Below, piece after piece: positions 42,784 through 51,229 of a stretch of 64,000 nt of DNA; position 1 is the first letter of the stretch, and each line of letters starts with the position of its first letter. The notes under the pieces are model-generated. The model searched no databases. It was given only the letters and a program-made list of their open reading frames with translations, and had not been told where the DNA came from. Source of the DNA: Alphaproteobacteria bacterium (GTDB taxonomy: Bacteria; Pseudomonadota; Alphaproteobacteria; UBA8366; Aestuariispiraceae); the NCBI GenBank assembly GCA_006844765.1, contig SPJV01000077.1, positions 45,602 through 109,601 of the forward strand. The letters run 5' to 3'. The position numbers and the translations under genes are program-made.

Positions 42784-44796
42784 ATGGCAAAAGCGATTGA
42801 GAATTTCCACAATACTGTCCGCAAGATTGATCCGGTCTGGATCGATATGCCGGACGGGTGCCGGTTGGCGATGACCATCTGGATGCCGGAAGCGTCAGAA
42901 GACACCCCGGTCCCTGCCATGCTTGAATATATTCCCTATCGTCGGCGGGATGGAACAGCGCAACGCGATGCCCGCCACCATCCCTATCTGGCCGGTCACG
43001 GCATTGCCTGTGTACGCCCGGATATGCGGGGCAGTGGCGATTCCGACGGGATCATGAATGATGAGTATCTCAAGCTAGAGCAGGACGATGCCCTTGCCAT
43101 CATCGAATGGATAGCGGCACAGCCCTGGTGCAATGGCTCCGTTGCCATGATGGGGATTTCCTGGGGCGGGTTTAGTTCGCTACAGGCCGCGCACCGGGCG
43201 CCGCCAGCCTTGAAAGCCATTGTGCCGGTTGCCTTCACCCATGACCGCTTCGCCGTCGATATCCACTATAAAGGTGGTGCTTTGCTCGGCGGGAATTTCG
43301 ACTGGGCGGCGACGATGTTGTCTTACAACTCTCGCCCGCCGGACCCGGAAATCAGGCCGGATGACTGGAAAGAGGTCTGGCTGTCCCGCCTCAACCAACA
43401 GCCTCATCTTTTGGAACCCTGGCTGGAACATCAAAGCCGGGATGAATACTGGGCCCATGGCTCGGTTTGTGAAGATTACAGCCAGATCAAAACCCCCATC
43501 CTCGCCGCTGCGGGATGGCTCGACTGCTATAGTGAAGCCATCATGCCGCTCCATAACGGCGTCGATGTCCCGGTACGCTCCCTGATCGGTCCTTGGGCTC
43601 ATAAGTATCCGCATCTGGAAATCCCCCGCCCCGGCGTCGGCTTCCTAGGGGATATTGTCGCTTGGTGCGGACGCTGGTTGAAAGAAGTTGAAAACGGCAT
43701 TGAAGACTCCCTGCCGCCATTCCGTGCCTATGTCATGGAGCCCTTCCCCACGGATGGGGGGATCGACGTTATTCCCGGCCGATGGATTGGATGCGAAAGC
43801 TGGCCACCGCCGGAAGCAGAGGGTCAGGAAATGGCGCTCGGTGACTTCGGGACATTGGGCAAGGAGGCCGGTAAACGCACCGTAGTGGTTTCCTCCCCGA
43901 ACTGGGTTGGCATGAACTCCGGCGATGTTTTCACACTCACTGATGGGCTCGACCAACCTGGCGATCAACGGGCTGAAGATGGCGGATCTGTCTGCTTCGA
44001 TACCGCTCCGCTGCCCAATGATTGCACGATCCTCGGCGCGCCGGTTCTAACGACCCGCCTGACAAGTGATGTTGATCGCGCCAATCTGATCGCCCGCCTG
44101 TGTGCTGTGGCGCCGGATGGTGCCTCACAAAGGATCACGCTCGGCGTGCTAAATTTGAGTTGCCGGGAGAGCATGTCCGATCCACAGCCTCTGCCGAATG
44201 GAGAAGCGGTCGATATCACTCTCAAACTGGAGGATATCGCTTATAAAGTGCCGAAGGGTTGGCGCCTGCGCCTGGCCCTCTCAACAGCCTATTTCCCCTA
44301 TATCTGGCCGCAACCGGAACAGCCGACATTGTCTGTCTCGCTGGCAGAAAGCCGGCTGTCTTTGCCCGTCGCCAGTGAAAACCTATGGGATTGGACCCCC
44401 AGCGAGGCGGAAGAAGCCCCGCCGCAAGTCCTGGAGGAGCTGGAGGCACCGAATGACACCCGGACAATCACCGAAATGCGCCCCTCAGGCCTGCGGTTAA
44501 TGAAATATACGACTGATTCAGGGCTCGTCCGAGACCCGGATCACGGCATCGTCTACGGCACGCGGGATGATAGTTCCTATTCCATTGAACCCAACGATCC
44601 GCTGTCAGCCGTTGCCGAGTCGATCCGGACCCAGCGTATTGAACGGGATGGGGTCATGCTGAAAACCGTGACACAGTCCAGGTTGACCGGCACGGCAGAT
44701 AGCTTCCAGGTATCCGCACGGATCACCGCCTATCAGGATGATGAGCAAGTCTTCGAAAAGGATTTCGAGAAAACCATCCCCCGTAAGTCCGTCTAG
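42784..44796 (+). CDS. CocE/NonD family hydrolase (X-Pro dipeptidyl-peptidase S15-like)
   Basis: A large serine hydrolase (670 aa from ATG 42784). The S15 alpha/beta-hydrolase domain contains GISWGGFSS (nucleophile Ser126), with the catalytic Asp and His expected in CYSEAIMPLHN and GPWAHKYPH. The C-terminal PepX-type jelly-roll domain (from about 400) is present. Family members cleave esters or amides such as cocaine or acyl-proline peptides; the native substrate is unknown. No signal peptide, so cytoplasmic. ATG 42784 lies at a better distance from GAGGAG than ATG 42775. Confidence 0.85.
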   Translation: MAKAIENFHNTVRKIDPVWIDMPDGCRLAMTIWMPEASEDTPVPAMLEYIPYRRRDGTAQRDARHHPYLAGHGIACVRPDMRGSGDSDGIMNDEYLKLEQDDALAIIEWIAAQPWCNGSVAMMGISWGGFSSLQAAHRAPPALKAIVPVAFTHDRFAVDIHYKGGALLGGNFDWAATMLSYNSRPPDPEIRPDDWKEVWLSRLNQQPHLLEPWLEHQSRDEYWAHGSVCEDYSQIKTPILAAAGWLDCYSEAIMPLHNGVDVPVRSLIGPWAHKYPHLEIPRPGVGFLGDIVAWCGRWLKEVENGIEDSLPPFRAYVMEPFPTDGGIDVIPGRWIGCESWPPPEAEGQEMALGDFGTLGKEAGKRTVVVSSPNWVGMNSGDVFTLTDGLDQPGDQRAEDGGSVCFDTAPLPNDCTILGAPVLTTRLTSDVDRANLIARLCAVAPDGASQRITLGVLNLSCRESMSDPQPLPNGEAVDITLKLEDIAYKVPKGWRLRLALSTAYFPYIWPQPEQPTLSVSLAESRLSLPVASENLWDWTPSEAEEAPPQVLEELEAPNDTRTITEMRPSGLRLMKYTTDSGLVRDPDHGIVYGTRDDSSYSIEPNDPLSAVAESIRTQRIERDGVMLKTVTQSRLTGTADSFQVSARITAYQDDEQVFEKDFEKTIPRKSV

Positions 44797-44827
44797 ATTG
44801 AGGGGCGATGGTCCGGGGTTTCGGCCC

Positions 44828-44910
44828 CAGCCCCTCGATCCAGGCCCCTCAAACCCAGTCTTTCAATATCAGTCTTTCAATATCAGTCTTTCAATATCAG
44901 TCTGTCCCAG
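44828..44910. repeat. 14-bp repeat array containing the M81 gene stop codon
   Basis: CAGTCTTTCAATAT occurs at 44856-44869, 44870-44883 and 44884-44897 exactly, with a partial copy after (CAGTCTGTCCCAG) and two degenerate older units before (starting 44828 and 44841, with CAG and CCCCTC). On the minus strand each unit begins TGA, and the first is the M81 gene stop (44897-44899). The degenerate flank and identical core suggest repeated expansion. Confidence 0.85.
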
Positions 44911-46387
44911 GCCATTGCCGAACGCCGGGACGGATATGATCGAAGTCCAGCGCGCCTGTATCGACATAGACCGGGCCCGGTGCTGCCACCGTCAGAACCG
45001 CTTCGGCGATCGGGGCAAAGTCTGCACGAAAGTGGACAGAGCTCTTCAGTGCGATCACCTTCATCTCTGACGGTTCGATACCAAGATGGCGGTACATCGA
45101 TTGATCCCCCGTTTGCTCCGGCTTCGATGCGATGGCGACCTTCAGCCCGTCGACATCGATCAGGGCACAGAGCCCCATCTCATAATTCGCGCCTCCCCAC
45201 ATAGGTCCGGTCCCGACAAAGCGGCCATCGCCCAGTTTTTCGACCCGGCCTTCGACCGTTACCGGGCTGTCACCGGGATTGAGTTTCCCCCCAACCTGTA
45301 AGGTAATCTGTGCCCCAACGCCGGCCCGATGCGCCTTCTCTGCACTATCGGCATCATTAAAGAGCCCGACAACAGCCCCTTCGGTTTTCGCCGCAAGCAG
45401 CGCGCGCAACATGCCGGTCGTATCGCCCGTGCCGCCACCGCCGGGGTTGTCCTGCGTATCCGCCAACACCACGGGTCGCGAGGATCCCGCTGCAAGCCGG
45501 GTCGCTTCCGCCACAGCCTCATCCGGCTGCCAGATGCGATCCCCGAAGCGGGCTTCTTCCTTGGTCAAAGCATCCAGGAAATCATTCGCTACCGCATCAA
45601 CACCGGATTGACTGTCGCCATAAACCACAAGGCTAGGCCCGACCGCCGCAATATCCGATAACGGGAACCCCATGGCGAGTGCTGCCGCGGTCGTCCCGCC
45701 ACCGGCCAAAGCACGCGGCAATGCCTTTTCGTAAAGTCCCTTCGCAGGATCAATATCGGTGCAACCGAAGTTGAGCGGAACGAGGAAATCAGGCCGACGG
45801 AAGGCTTTTGCCCAGCGCCCGCCGGTGCTCATGAAAATCTCCAGATGCCGGGCGGCGCGCGCCCCAGTTTCGCCCATGTCGATATGCGGATAGGTCCGGT
45901 AGATATCGAGCGCATCCGCATAGCGCACCATCTCCTCCGTCACATTCGCGTGCAGATCCAGACTGACGGAAACCGGGATATCCGGGCCGACCAGCGCCCG
46001 CACACGGCGCAGCAACTCCCCTTCACCATCTTCAAAATGCGCGCAGACCATCGCGCCATGAAGATCCAGATAGACGCCATCGACCGGCAAGGCCGCCTTC
46101 AAGTCCGCCAGCATCATTCCAACGATCCGCTCATACGCATCTTCCTGGACATGGGCGCTGGGGGTCGCGGAACTCCAAACCAAAGGCACAATGTCATGCC
46201 CACTTAGCCGGAAGTGATCGACCGCACCGGTGATCGGGATATGGACCCCATCAACCGACGACAACAACCGTTCCCCCTGACAAAGGCCGGGCCAGGCATC
46301 CGGCCGCTCAAACTTGTCAAAGGATGCCTTGATAGGTGCGAAAGTATTGGTTTCATGCTGAAAACCGCCGACAGCGATGCGGGCCAT
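44897..46387 (-). CDS. M81-family metallopeptidase (MlrC-like)
   Basis: MlrC-type zinc peptidase of 496 residues, named from microcystin degradation but common outside it. It begins MARIAVGGFQHETNTFAP, the family hallmark, and has zinc-site motifs VYLDLHGAMVC, VSLDLHANVTEEM and YRTYPHIDMGET, then the MlrC C-terminal domain (DTQDNPGGGGTGDTTGML). No signal peptide. Substrate unknown; many members sit in catabolic neighbourhoods. Its last codons overlap a 14-bp repeat array. Divergent from the dioxygenase gene. Confidence 0.92.
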   Translation of the reverse strand: MARIAVGGFQHETNTFAPIKASFDKFERPDAWPGLCQGERLLSSVDGVHIPITGAVDHFRLSGHDIVPLVWSSATPSAHVQEDAYERIVGMMLADLKAALPVDGVYLDLHGAMVCAHFEDGEGELLRRVRALVGPDIPVSVSLDLHANVTEEMVRYADALDIYRTYPHIDMGETGARAARHLEIFMSTGGRWAKAFRRPDFLVPLNFGCTDIDPAKGLYEKALPRALAGGGTTAAALAMGFPLSDIAAVGPSLVVYGDSQSGVDAVANDFLDALTKEEARFGDRIWQPDEAVAEATRLAAGSSRPVVLADTQDNPGGGGTGDTTGMLRALLAAKTEGAVVGLFNDADSAEKAHRAGVGAQITLQVGGKLNPGDSPVTVEGRVEKLGDGRFVGTGPMWGGANYEMGLCALIDVDGLKVAIASKPEQTGDQSMYRHLGIEPSEMKVIALKSSVHFRADFAPIAEAVLTVAAPGPVYVDTGALDFDHIRPGVRQWPGTD

Positions 46388-46508
46388 GGTGAATGCTCCA
46401 GATTTAGATCAGATAAACTGCGACAATTGGACTAGAATGCTCTACTCGACAGCATCGCGGGACTCGTGTCCAGTAGTGAGTGAGGCGCTTTTCAAGGAGG
46501 TCCCTTCA

Positions 46509-47579
46509 ATGGATCTGCGCGGCGTACATGATTGGTATCTGGGGCTTCAGAAACATATCCTGACGACCCCTGCGCTCGCCCCCCTGCATCAGGTGTTCAA
46601 GGATGCCCCCTTTTCCAATGATTTCAAGGAAGTGCGCGACTTTCACGACCGTATAATCTCGCGAGCCGTGTTCAATGATGGTCTGAACGATGCGATCATG
46701 GTGGCTATCAATGATTTTGCCGCCAAACATTATCGCGTCGGCCTCGACAAGCGGAAGACAGAGGAAGATCCCCGGGATTACCTTGATACGCTGTTGGAAC
46801 GCGGTTGGGTTGAACTGCCGAGCTTCGATGAAGAACGCTGCGATGCAATTCAAAAAGACCTGAAGAGTTTGAACGTCTATGAGGGCTTCACAAAAGAACA
46901 AGAAGCGCCGATGAAAGTCGATGAGGCGCGGGGCCGCTTCAATATTGCCAATTACAAAGATACTCATGTGATCCTGAAGCCGGAGCCACTTCGGTTCGCG
47001 ACGGATCCGCTGGCAACGGCGGTGGCGCGCCTTTACCTGAATGTCCCACCGATCCTCAGTACATTAAGCTGTTGGTGGAGTTTCTCCGGCCATGACGCAA
47101 TCCATGCGCAGCTTTATCACTTGGATCTGGATTGTTATCGATTCGTCAAACAATTCGTCTATCTGACCGATGTCGGCCCGGAAAATGGTCCTCATGCCTT
47201 TGTCGAGCAGACCCAAAAGACGAGCTATATCGAAGACGCCATGCGTAACTGCCCCGATGGCGAAGACACTTTTGTTGAGTGGTACATGAAATCGATGCGG
47301 AAATCGGATGAGGATGTCGCCCGCTACTTCCCACAACCGACGACCTTCATTACCGGTAAGCGCGGCACGCGATTCCTGGCCCTGACCCGAGCCATCCATA
47401 AAGGCCTGGCACCGGTGGAGGGTGAACGTTTGCTAATGCAATCAACATATTGCGCAACACCTTACGTTCAGCGGCAACCAGCCCCGCGGAAAATGTCCGA
47501 CCCTGCGGCCCGCCGCCTGCCCCGGGACTGCCTGCGCCCGCCGATGGACTATACGCTTCAGCTGTACCTGGAACGCTGA
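46509..47579 (+). CDS. Phytanoyl-CoA dioxygenase-like Fe(II)/2-oxoglutarate enzyme
   Basis: A 356-residue protein, by fold a PhyH-type oxygenase. The likely iron ligands are His and Asp in AQLYHLDLDCYRF (H-x-D) and a later His in RAIHKGLAP, with Arg in the following strand for 2-oxoglutarate. The frame is open from 46377, but ATG 46509 follows AAGGAGGT at 7 nt, a very strong ribosome site. BCCT transporter follows in the same direction. PhyH enzymes hydroxylate CoA esters, ectoine or betaine-like molecules; the partner suggests a small quaternary amine, as inference. Confidence 0.75.
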   Translation: MDLRGVHDWYLGLQKHILTTPALAPLHQVFKDAPFSNDFKEVRDFHDRIISRAVFNDGLNDAIMVAINDFAAKHYRVGLDKRKTEEDPRDYLDTLLERGWVELPSFDEERCDAIQKDLKSLNVYEGFTKEQEAPMKVDEARGRFNIANYKDTHVILKPEPLRFATDPLATAVARLYLNVPPILSTLSCWWSFSGHDAIHAQLYHLDLDCYRFVKQFVYLTDVGPENGPHAFVEQTQKTSYIEDAMRNCPDGEDTFVEWYMKSMRKSDEDVARYFPQPTTFITGKRGTRFLALTRAIHKGLAPVEGERLLMQSTYCATPYVQRQPAPRKMSDPAARRLPRDCLRPPMDYTLQLYLER

Positions 47580-47643
47580 GTTTCCCGTGGTCTTATGGGC
47601 CGCGCGGATCGCTCACTACGCACAACATCCATTCAAATTTTCG

Positions 47644-47661
47644 ATTTCATAAATCTGAAAT
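47644..47661. repeat. AT-rich inverted repeat upstream of the BCCT gene
   Basis: ATTTCA-TAAATC-TGAAAT, 6-bp arms. It lies in the 242-nt spacer before the BCCT gene. A second inverted repeat (ACCGGA-AGATAA-TCCGGT, 47770-47787) is nearer the start codon. Either could be an operator or leader structure; I see no other feature in this spacer. Confidence 0.35.
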
Positions 47662-47821
47662 ATTAGGTTTGTACGCCGTCCAAGTCTCGTATCTAGTGCT
47701 GATAAAGCAAATAGCATGGTCGAACTGAACCGAACCTCGGCGGCTCGGTAACTTCCATCAAAGAGCGGAACCGGAAGATAATCCGGTCGGGCATCTCATT
47801 GTATGCGGAGGAAACGAATCA

Positions 47822-49633
47822 ATGACTGATCAAACACCATTTACGGAAATCGAGATCAAGAAGGCGGAATCCGGTTTCTATGAAGGCTATAGCCTGCCAA
47901 TCGCCTTAATCAGTAAATTGAGTATGGCGTTGCTGGTAATCTGGGCACTTGTCTGGCCAGCGAATGCGAACGGCGTTCTGGGCAGCGTCAACTGGGCCTT
48001 GTTGGAGAGCTTCAACGCCTTCTACATCGTCATTGTCGGCCTGTTCTTCTTCTTCCTGGCGGTCATTGCGATCGTCCCCAGCACAGGTGGCCGTTTGATG
48101 GGCCCGGCGGGTGAGAAACCGGAGTTCTCGAACTTCTCCTGGTTCTCCATGATGTTCGGCGCCGGTCTTGGTGTTGGCCTGATGGTCTTTGCAACGGCGG
48201 AGCCGCTCGGCCTCTGGGGTTCAAACCCCGTTGTTGTTGCGGGAGAAGTCACCGGAAACACAACGGAAGCGCTGACCAGCGGCTATCGCTACACCTTCCT
48301 TCACTACGGTTTCCACGCTTGGGCGATCTATGTCGTCACCGGCCTGTCGCTGGCTTATTACGCCTATACGCGGAATATGCCGCTGACGATCCGGTCCGCA
48401 CTGACCCCGCTATTCGGTCGTCTTTTGAACGGCGTTCTGGGTCACATTGTCGATGTCCTTGGTGTCGTCGCGACGATCCTTGGCGTTTCCGTCACCATCG
48501 GTTTCGGGGTCAGCCAGTTCGTTGACGGTGTCTATGCGATCACCGGCATGGAATGGCTGATGGATATGTCCGGCGAAGCACCGAAGCCCGGCAATGTCGG
48601 CCTGATCGCCTCCTTGATCGTGATCATGGGTATGTCGATCATCTCAGCAGTATCCGGTGTTGGACGCGGGGTTAAGTATCTGTCGAACCTGAACCTCGTT
48701 CTCTCCATCATCCTGCTTCTGACCTTCGTCGTCTTCGGCTCATTTGCCTTCGCGATGTCGACCTATGGGTCAGCTTTCGTTGATTACATCCTGCACTACA
48801 TCTCGCTGTCCTTTGTTGCCTTCTGGCCGCAATCGGCGGATGCCTTTGTCGCGATGTTGCCGGAAGCCGTTAAAGCCCTGCCGGCAGAAGATATTTCTGC
48901 TCTCTATGCCGGGGCAACCAATGCCTGGGGTAGCCTGGATGGCTTCAAATCCGATCTGCCGGCCAGTTTTGCCGCGCTCGACAACGCCGATGCCCTGGCG
49001 GCAACGGTTTATGAAGCGGGAACCGATGGCCGCCTGTTCGGTTGGCAAGCTGGATGGACGACCTTCTATTGGGCTTGGTGGATCGCGTTCTCCCCCTTCG
49101 TCGGGTTGTTCCTGGCGCGGATTTCAAAAGGCCGGTCGGTGCGGGAATTCATCATCGGCTGCGTGATCTGTCCGTCACTGGTCTGTTTCGCCTGGATGAC
49201 CATCCTGGGCGGCACAGCCATTGATCTGGAACTGTCCGGAGCTGCAGAGGGCTCGATCATCGCAGCGTCCAACACTGCCAAGCTGTTCGTGACACTTGGG
49301 CAGATGATGGATGGTGGGCTGCTCAGCGCGCTGACTGTCATGTGCGTTGTGCTGATCCTCACCTTCCTGGTGACGTCTGCCGACTCCGGTATCCTGGTCA
49401 TGAACACCATCATGTCCGGTGGTGAACAGGAAACAGGCAACAAGCACCGGGTCGTCTGGGGTGTCATCCTGACCGCTGTCATCGGCACTTTGTTGCTGGC
49501 CGGCGGTGGCGGGCTCGACGCGCTCAAGAACGCGATGATCATCGGCGCCCTGCCCTTCACCATGGTGATGGGACTGATGTGCATCGCCCTCGCGAAGGCT
49601 CTTTACCAGGATGCCAAGAGCGGCGGCGATTAA
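47822..49633 (+). CDS. BCCT-family betaine/choline/carnitine transporter
   Basis: A secondary transporter of 603 residues with twelve predicted membrane segments. The family core WFSMMFGAGLGVGLMVFATAEPLGLWG is present, as is GWTTFYWAWWIAFSPFVGLFLARISKGRSVREF. BCCT proteins take up trimethylammonium compounds (glycine betaine, choline, carnitine, DMSP), coupled to Na+ or H+. A strong GGAGG ribosome site precedes the ATG. It follows a PhyH-like oxygenase and is closed by a good terminator. Confidence 0.93.
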   Translation: MTDQTPFTEIEIKKAESGFYEGYSLPIALISKLSMALLVIWALVWPANANGVLGSVNWALLESFNAFYIVIVGLFFFFLAVIAIVPSTGGRLMGPAGEKPEFSNFSWFSMMFGAGLGVGLMVFATAEPLGLWGSNPVVVAGEVTGNTTEALTSGYRYTFLHYGFHAWAIYVVTGLSLAYYAYTRNMPLTIRSALTPLFGRLLNGVLGHIVDVLGVVATILGVSVTIGFGVSQFVDGVYAITGMEWLMDMSGEAPKPGNVGLIASLIVIMGMSIISAVSGVGRGVKYLSNLNLVLSIILLLTFVVFGSFAFAMSTYGSAFVDYILHYISLSFVAFWPQSADAFVAMLPEAVKALPAEDISALYAGATNAWGSLDGFKSDLPASFAALDNADALAATVYEAGTDGRLFGWQAGWTTFYWAWWIAFSPFVGLFLARISKGRSVREFIIGCVICPSLVCFAWMTILGGTAIDLELSGAAEGSIIAASNTAKLFVTLGQMMDGGLLSALTVMCVVLILTFLVTSADSGILVMNTIMSGGEQETGNKHRVVWGVILTAVIGTLLLAGGGGLDALKNAMIIGALPFTMVMGLMCIALAKALYQDAKSGGD

Positions 49634-49678
49634 TCGTCACGCCATAGTCCGGCCACGCGCCGGGTCATAAAACGACTT

Positions 49679-49713
49679 GCGGCGGTGCCTAACAGCACCG
49701 CCGCTTTTCTTTT
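49679..49713 (+). terminator. Rho-independent terminator after the BCCT gene
   Basis: Perfect 10-bp stem GCGGCGGTGC / GCACCGCCGC with loop CTAACA, followed by TTTTCTTTT. It also faces the convergent GSCFA gene ending at 49739. Confidence 0.92.
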
Positions 49714-49738
49714 GCTGGTCCCTAAAAGCGCGCGCGGA

Positions 49739-50998
49739 TCAATCCGCAATAAAGGCTGCGTCAAACATCTCCATCACCCGATCAACAGCGGGGTCTGTCA
49801 CGTGACGCTGATCCGCCTCCCAAGGCGAGGGCAAGCAACTGGTGATCAATTCGAAGGACGGGAAGTAATGGGCTTGGGGGTCATCTGTCACGATCTCCTC
49901 CGCCGCGACGCGCAGGACGGATTTCGAGTGGGTATTGGCCGCAATGACATGCTCCTTCTCCCCGCGCGTTGTCGCCAGGAAGGGGATGGGGGAAACGCTA
50001 ACGATCAAGGTGAAGTCCGGGTTATGCGCCCGCACGATCTCCGCAAAACGTCGGATCGCCTTCACATTTTCTGAAACGCTTAACCGCCTGGGCTTCGCAA
50101 TCACCTGGGTCGACATAAACCGTGGGTTCCGCGATAGCGCCGTGCCATCCTCCAAACAGGCCCAATACTCATTCAGACCCAGCGTCACCACAAAAGCCTT
50201 ACACCGGGTCATCGCATCCCGGATCGCCGCCAGATGCTTTTCATAATCGCGCAGATAGTCACCGGGAGAATGAAACCCCACCCCTTCGCGATAGGGGTCG
50301 ACATAATAACCGCCATATTCTGCCGGCATGCGCATCAGCAGCTTGCGGAACTTGCGCTCCCCAAAGGCTCGTTCAACCAGCTGCAGGAAACTCGGGCTAT
50401 TGAACAGCAAACCCCAATTTGCACAGAAATTCACAACGCCGTCTTTTTGGCCCCCTTCTTCCAGGAAAACAGGGGCCGGACGATCCTGTTGTTTCTCCGA
50501 GACGACGTAGTTGAACCCGTTTCGCTGCATCTGGTGTGAAATCCGAAAGGCAAAGCAGCTGCCCGCCGATCCAATCGGCGTTTCGCGGTCAATAATCGGG
50601 GTCTTCTCAATAATTGGGAGTTCCGTTTCGAGGCTACGACCGTCGTCTCTGTTCGGATTGGGCCAGAAAACTGCCGACGGGTTTGGCTTTCCACTAGACT
50701 TGTAAACCGTCCGGCTTCGATTCGTTTGCTCAAAATAGTCGACCAGCCGCTTTCGCGCTGCTTCAAACCGCGCAGCCTGTTGGGCATCCGGGTTCTCCGC
50801 GCCCATCTCGCACGCCCGGTTCAAAAGATTTACCAAATCCCCAAAGCCGGTCGTATCGATCTTTCCCTTGCGGATTTCCCGTTCAATGACAGAAACAACA
50901 TCATCATCACCAAGCGCGATGTCCATGATGTACCGTCGGGCTGAAGGATCGGCCCACCCTGCCTTGTCACCCAAAAGGACGACTTCATCCGTGCTCAC
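49739..50998 (-). CDS. GSCFA-domain protein
   Basis: GSCFA proteins are SGNH-hydrolase relatives found in bacterial genomes, with few functional data. The motif GSAGSCFAFRISHQM (about residues 146-160) names the family and would hold the Ser nucleophile; VTLGLNEYW, SVSPIPF and the late YFPSFELI...HVTD are the other SGNH-like blocks. The N-terminal 130 residues are a separate helical region. No signal peptide. The GTG at 50998 follows GGAG at 6 nt. Convergent with BCCT; probably acts on a cell-surface or secondary-metabolite glycan, which is inference. Confidence 0.87.
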   Translation of the reverse strand: MSTDEVVLLGDKAGWADPSARRYIMDIALGDDDVVSVIEREIRKGKIDTTGFGDLVNLLNRACEMGAENPDAQQAARFEAARKRLVDYFEQTNRSRTVYKSSGKPNPSAVFWPNPNRDDGRSLETELPIIEKTPIIDRETPIGSAGSCFAFRISHQMQRNGFNYVVSEKQQDRPAPVFLEEGGQKDGVVNFCANWGLLFNSPSFLQLVERAFGERKFRKLLMRMPAEYGGYYVDPYREGVGFHSPGDYLRDYEKHLAAIRDAMTRCKAFVVTLGLNEYWACLEDGTALSRNPRFMSTQVIAKPRRLSVSENVKAIRRFAEIVRAHNPDFTLIVSVSPIPFLATTRGEKEHVIAANTHSKSVLRVAAEEIVTDDPQAHYFPSFELITSCLPSPWEADQRHVTDPAVDRVMEMFDAAFIAD

Positions 50999-51126
50999 AC
51001 CATTCTCCAAACAATCCGCCGCGTCATGGTTACTCAGCTCGATAGATCAAACACATAAAGAATAGCCCTGTGCGCCCGTACTTGAAACATTATGTCTATC
51101 GATCAGAAAACCAAATCGGTTTACTT

Positions 51127-51173
51127 TTGATTAAGGCAATTCGTGGCAATATCCTGATAACCTGGGTATCAGG
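51127..51173 (+). promoter_or_regulatory. Candidate promoter and hairpin upstream of the diguanylate cyclase
   Basis: TTGATT (51127-51132) and TATCCT (51150-51155), spacer 17, form a modest sigma70-like pair. Overlapping the expected start is a hairpin, CCTGATA / TATCAGG (51153-51159 / 51167-51173), 7-bp stem. Its role is not known. Confidence 0.4.
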
Positions 51174-51199
51174 AGCCGTCAGGGAAGCAATTGGGGCAG

Positions 51200-51229
51200 G
51201 CAATGTCAGACTCTGCAATGTCAGACACT
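51200..51229 (+). repeat. 15-bp duplication of the diguanylate cyclase start codon
   Basis: GCAATGTCAGACTCT (51200-51214) and GCAATGTCAGACACT (51215-51229). Each contains an in-frame ATG, giving Met-Ser-Asp twice. Period 15 keeps the frame. Confidence 0.88.
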
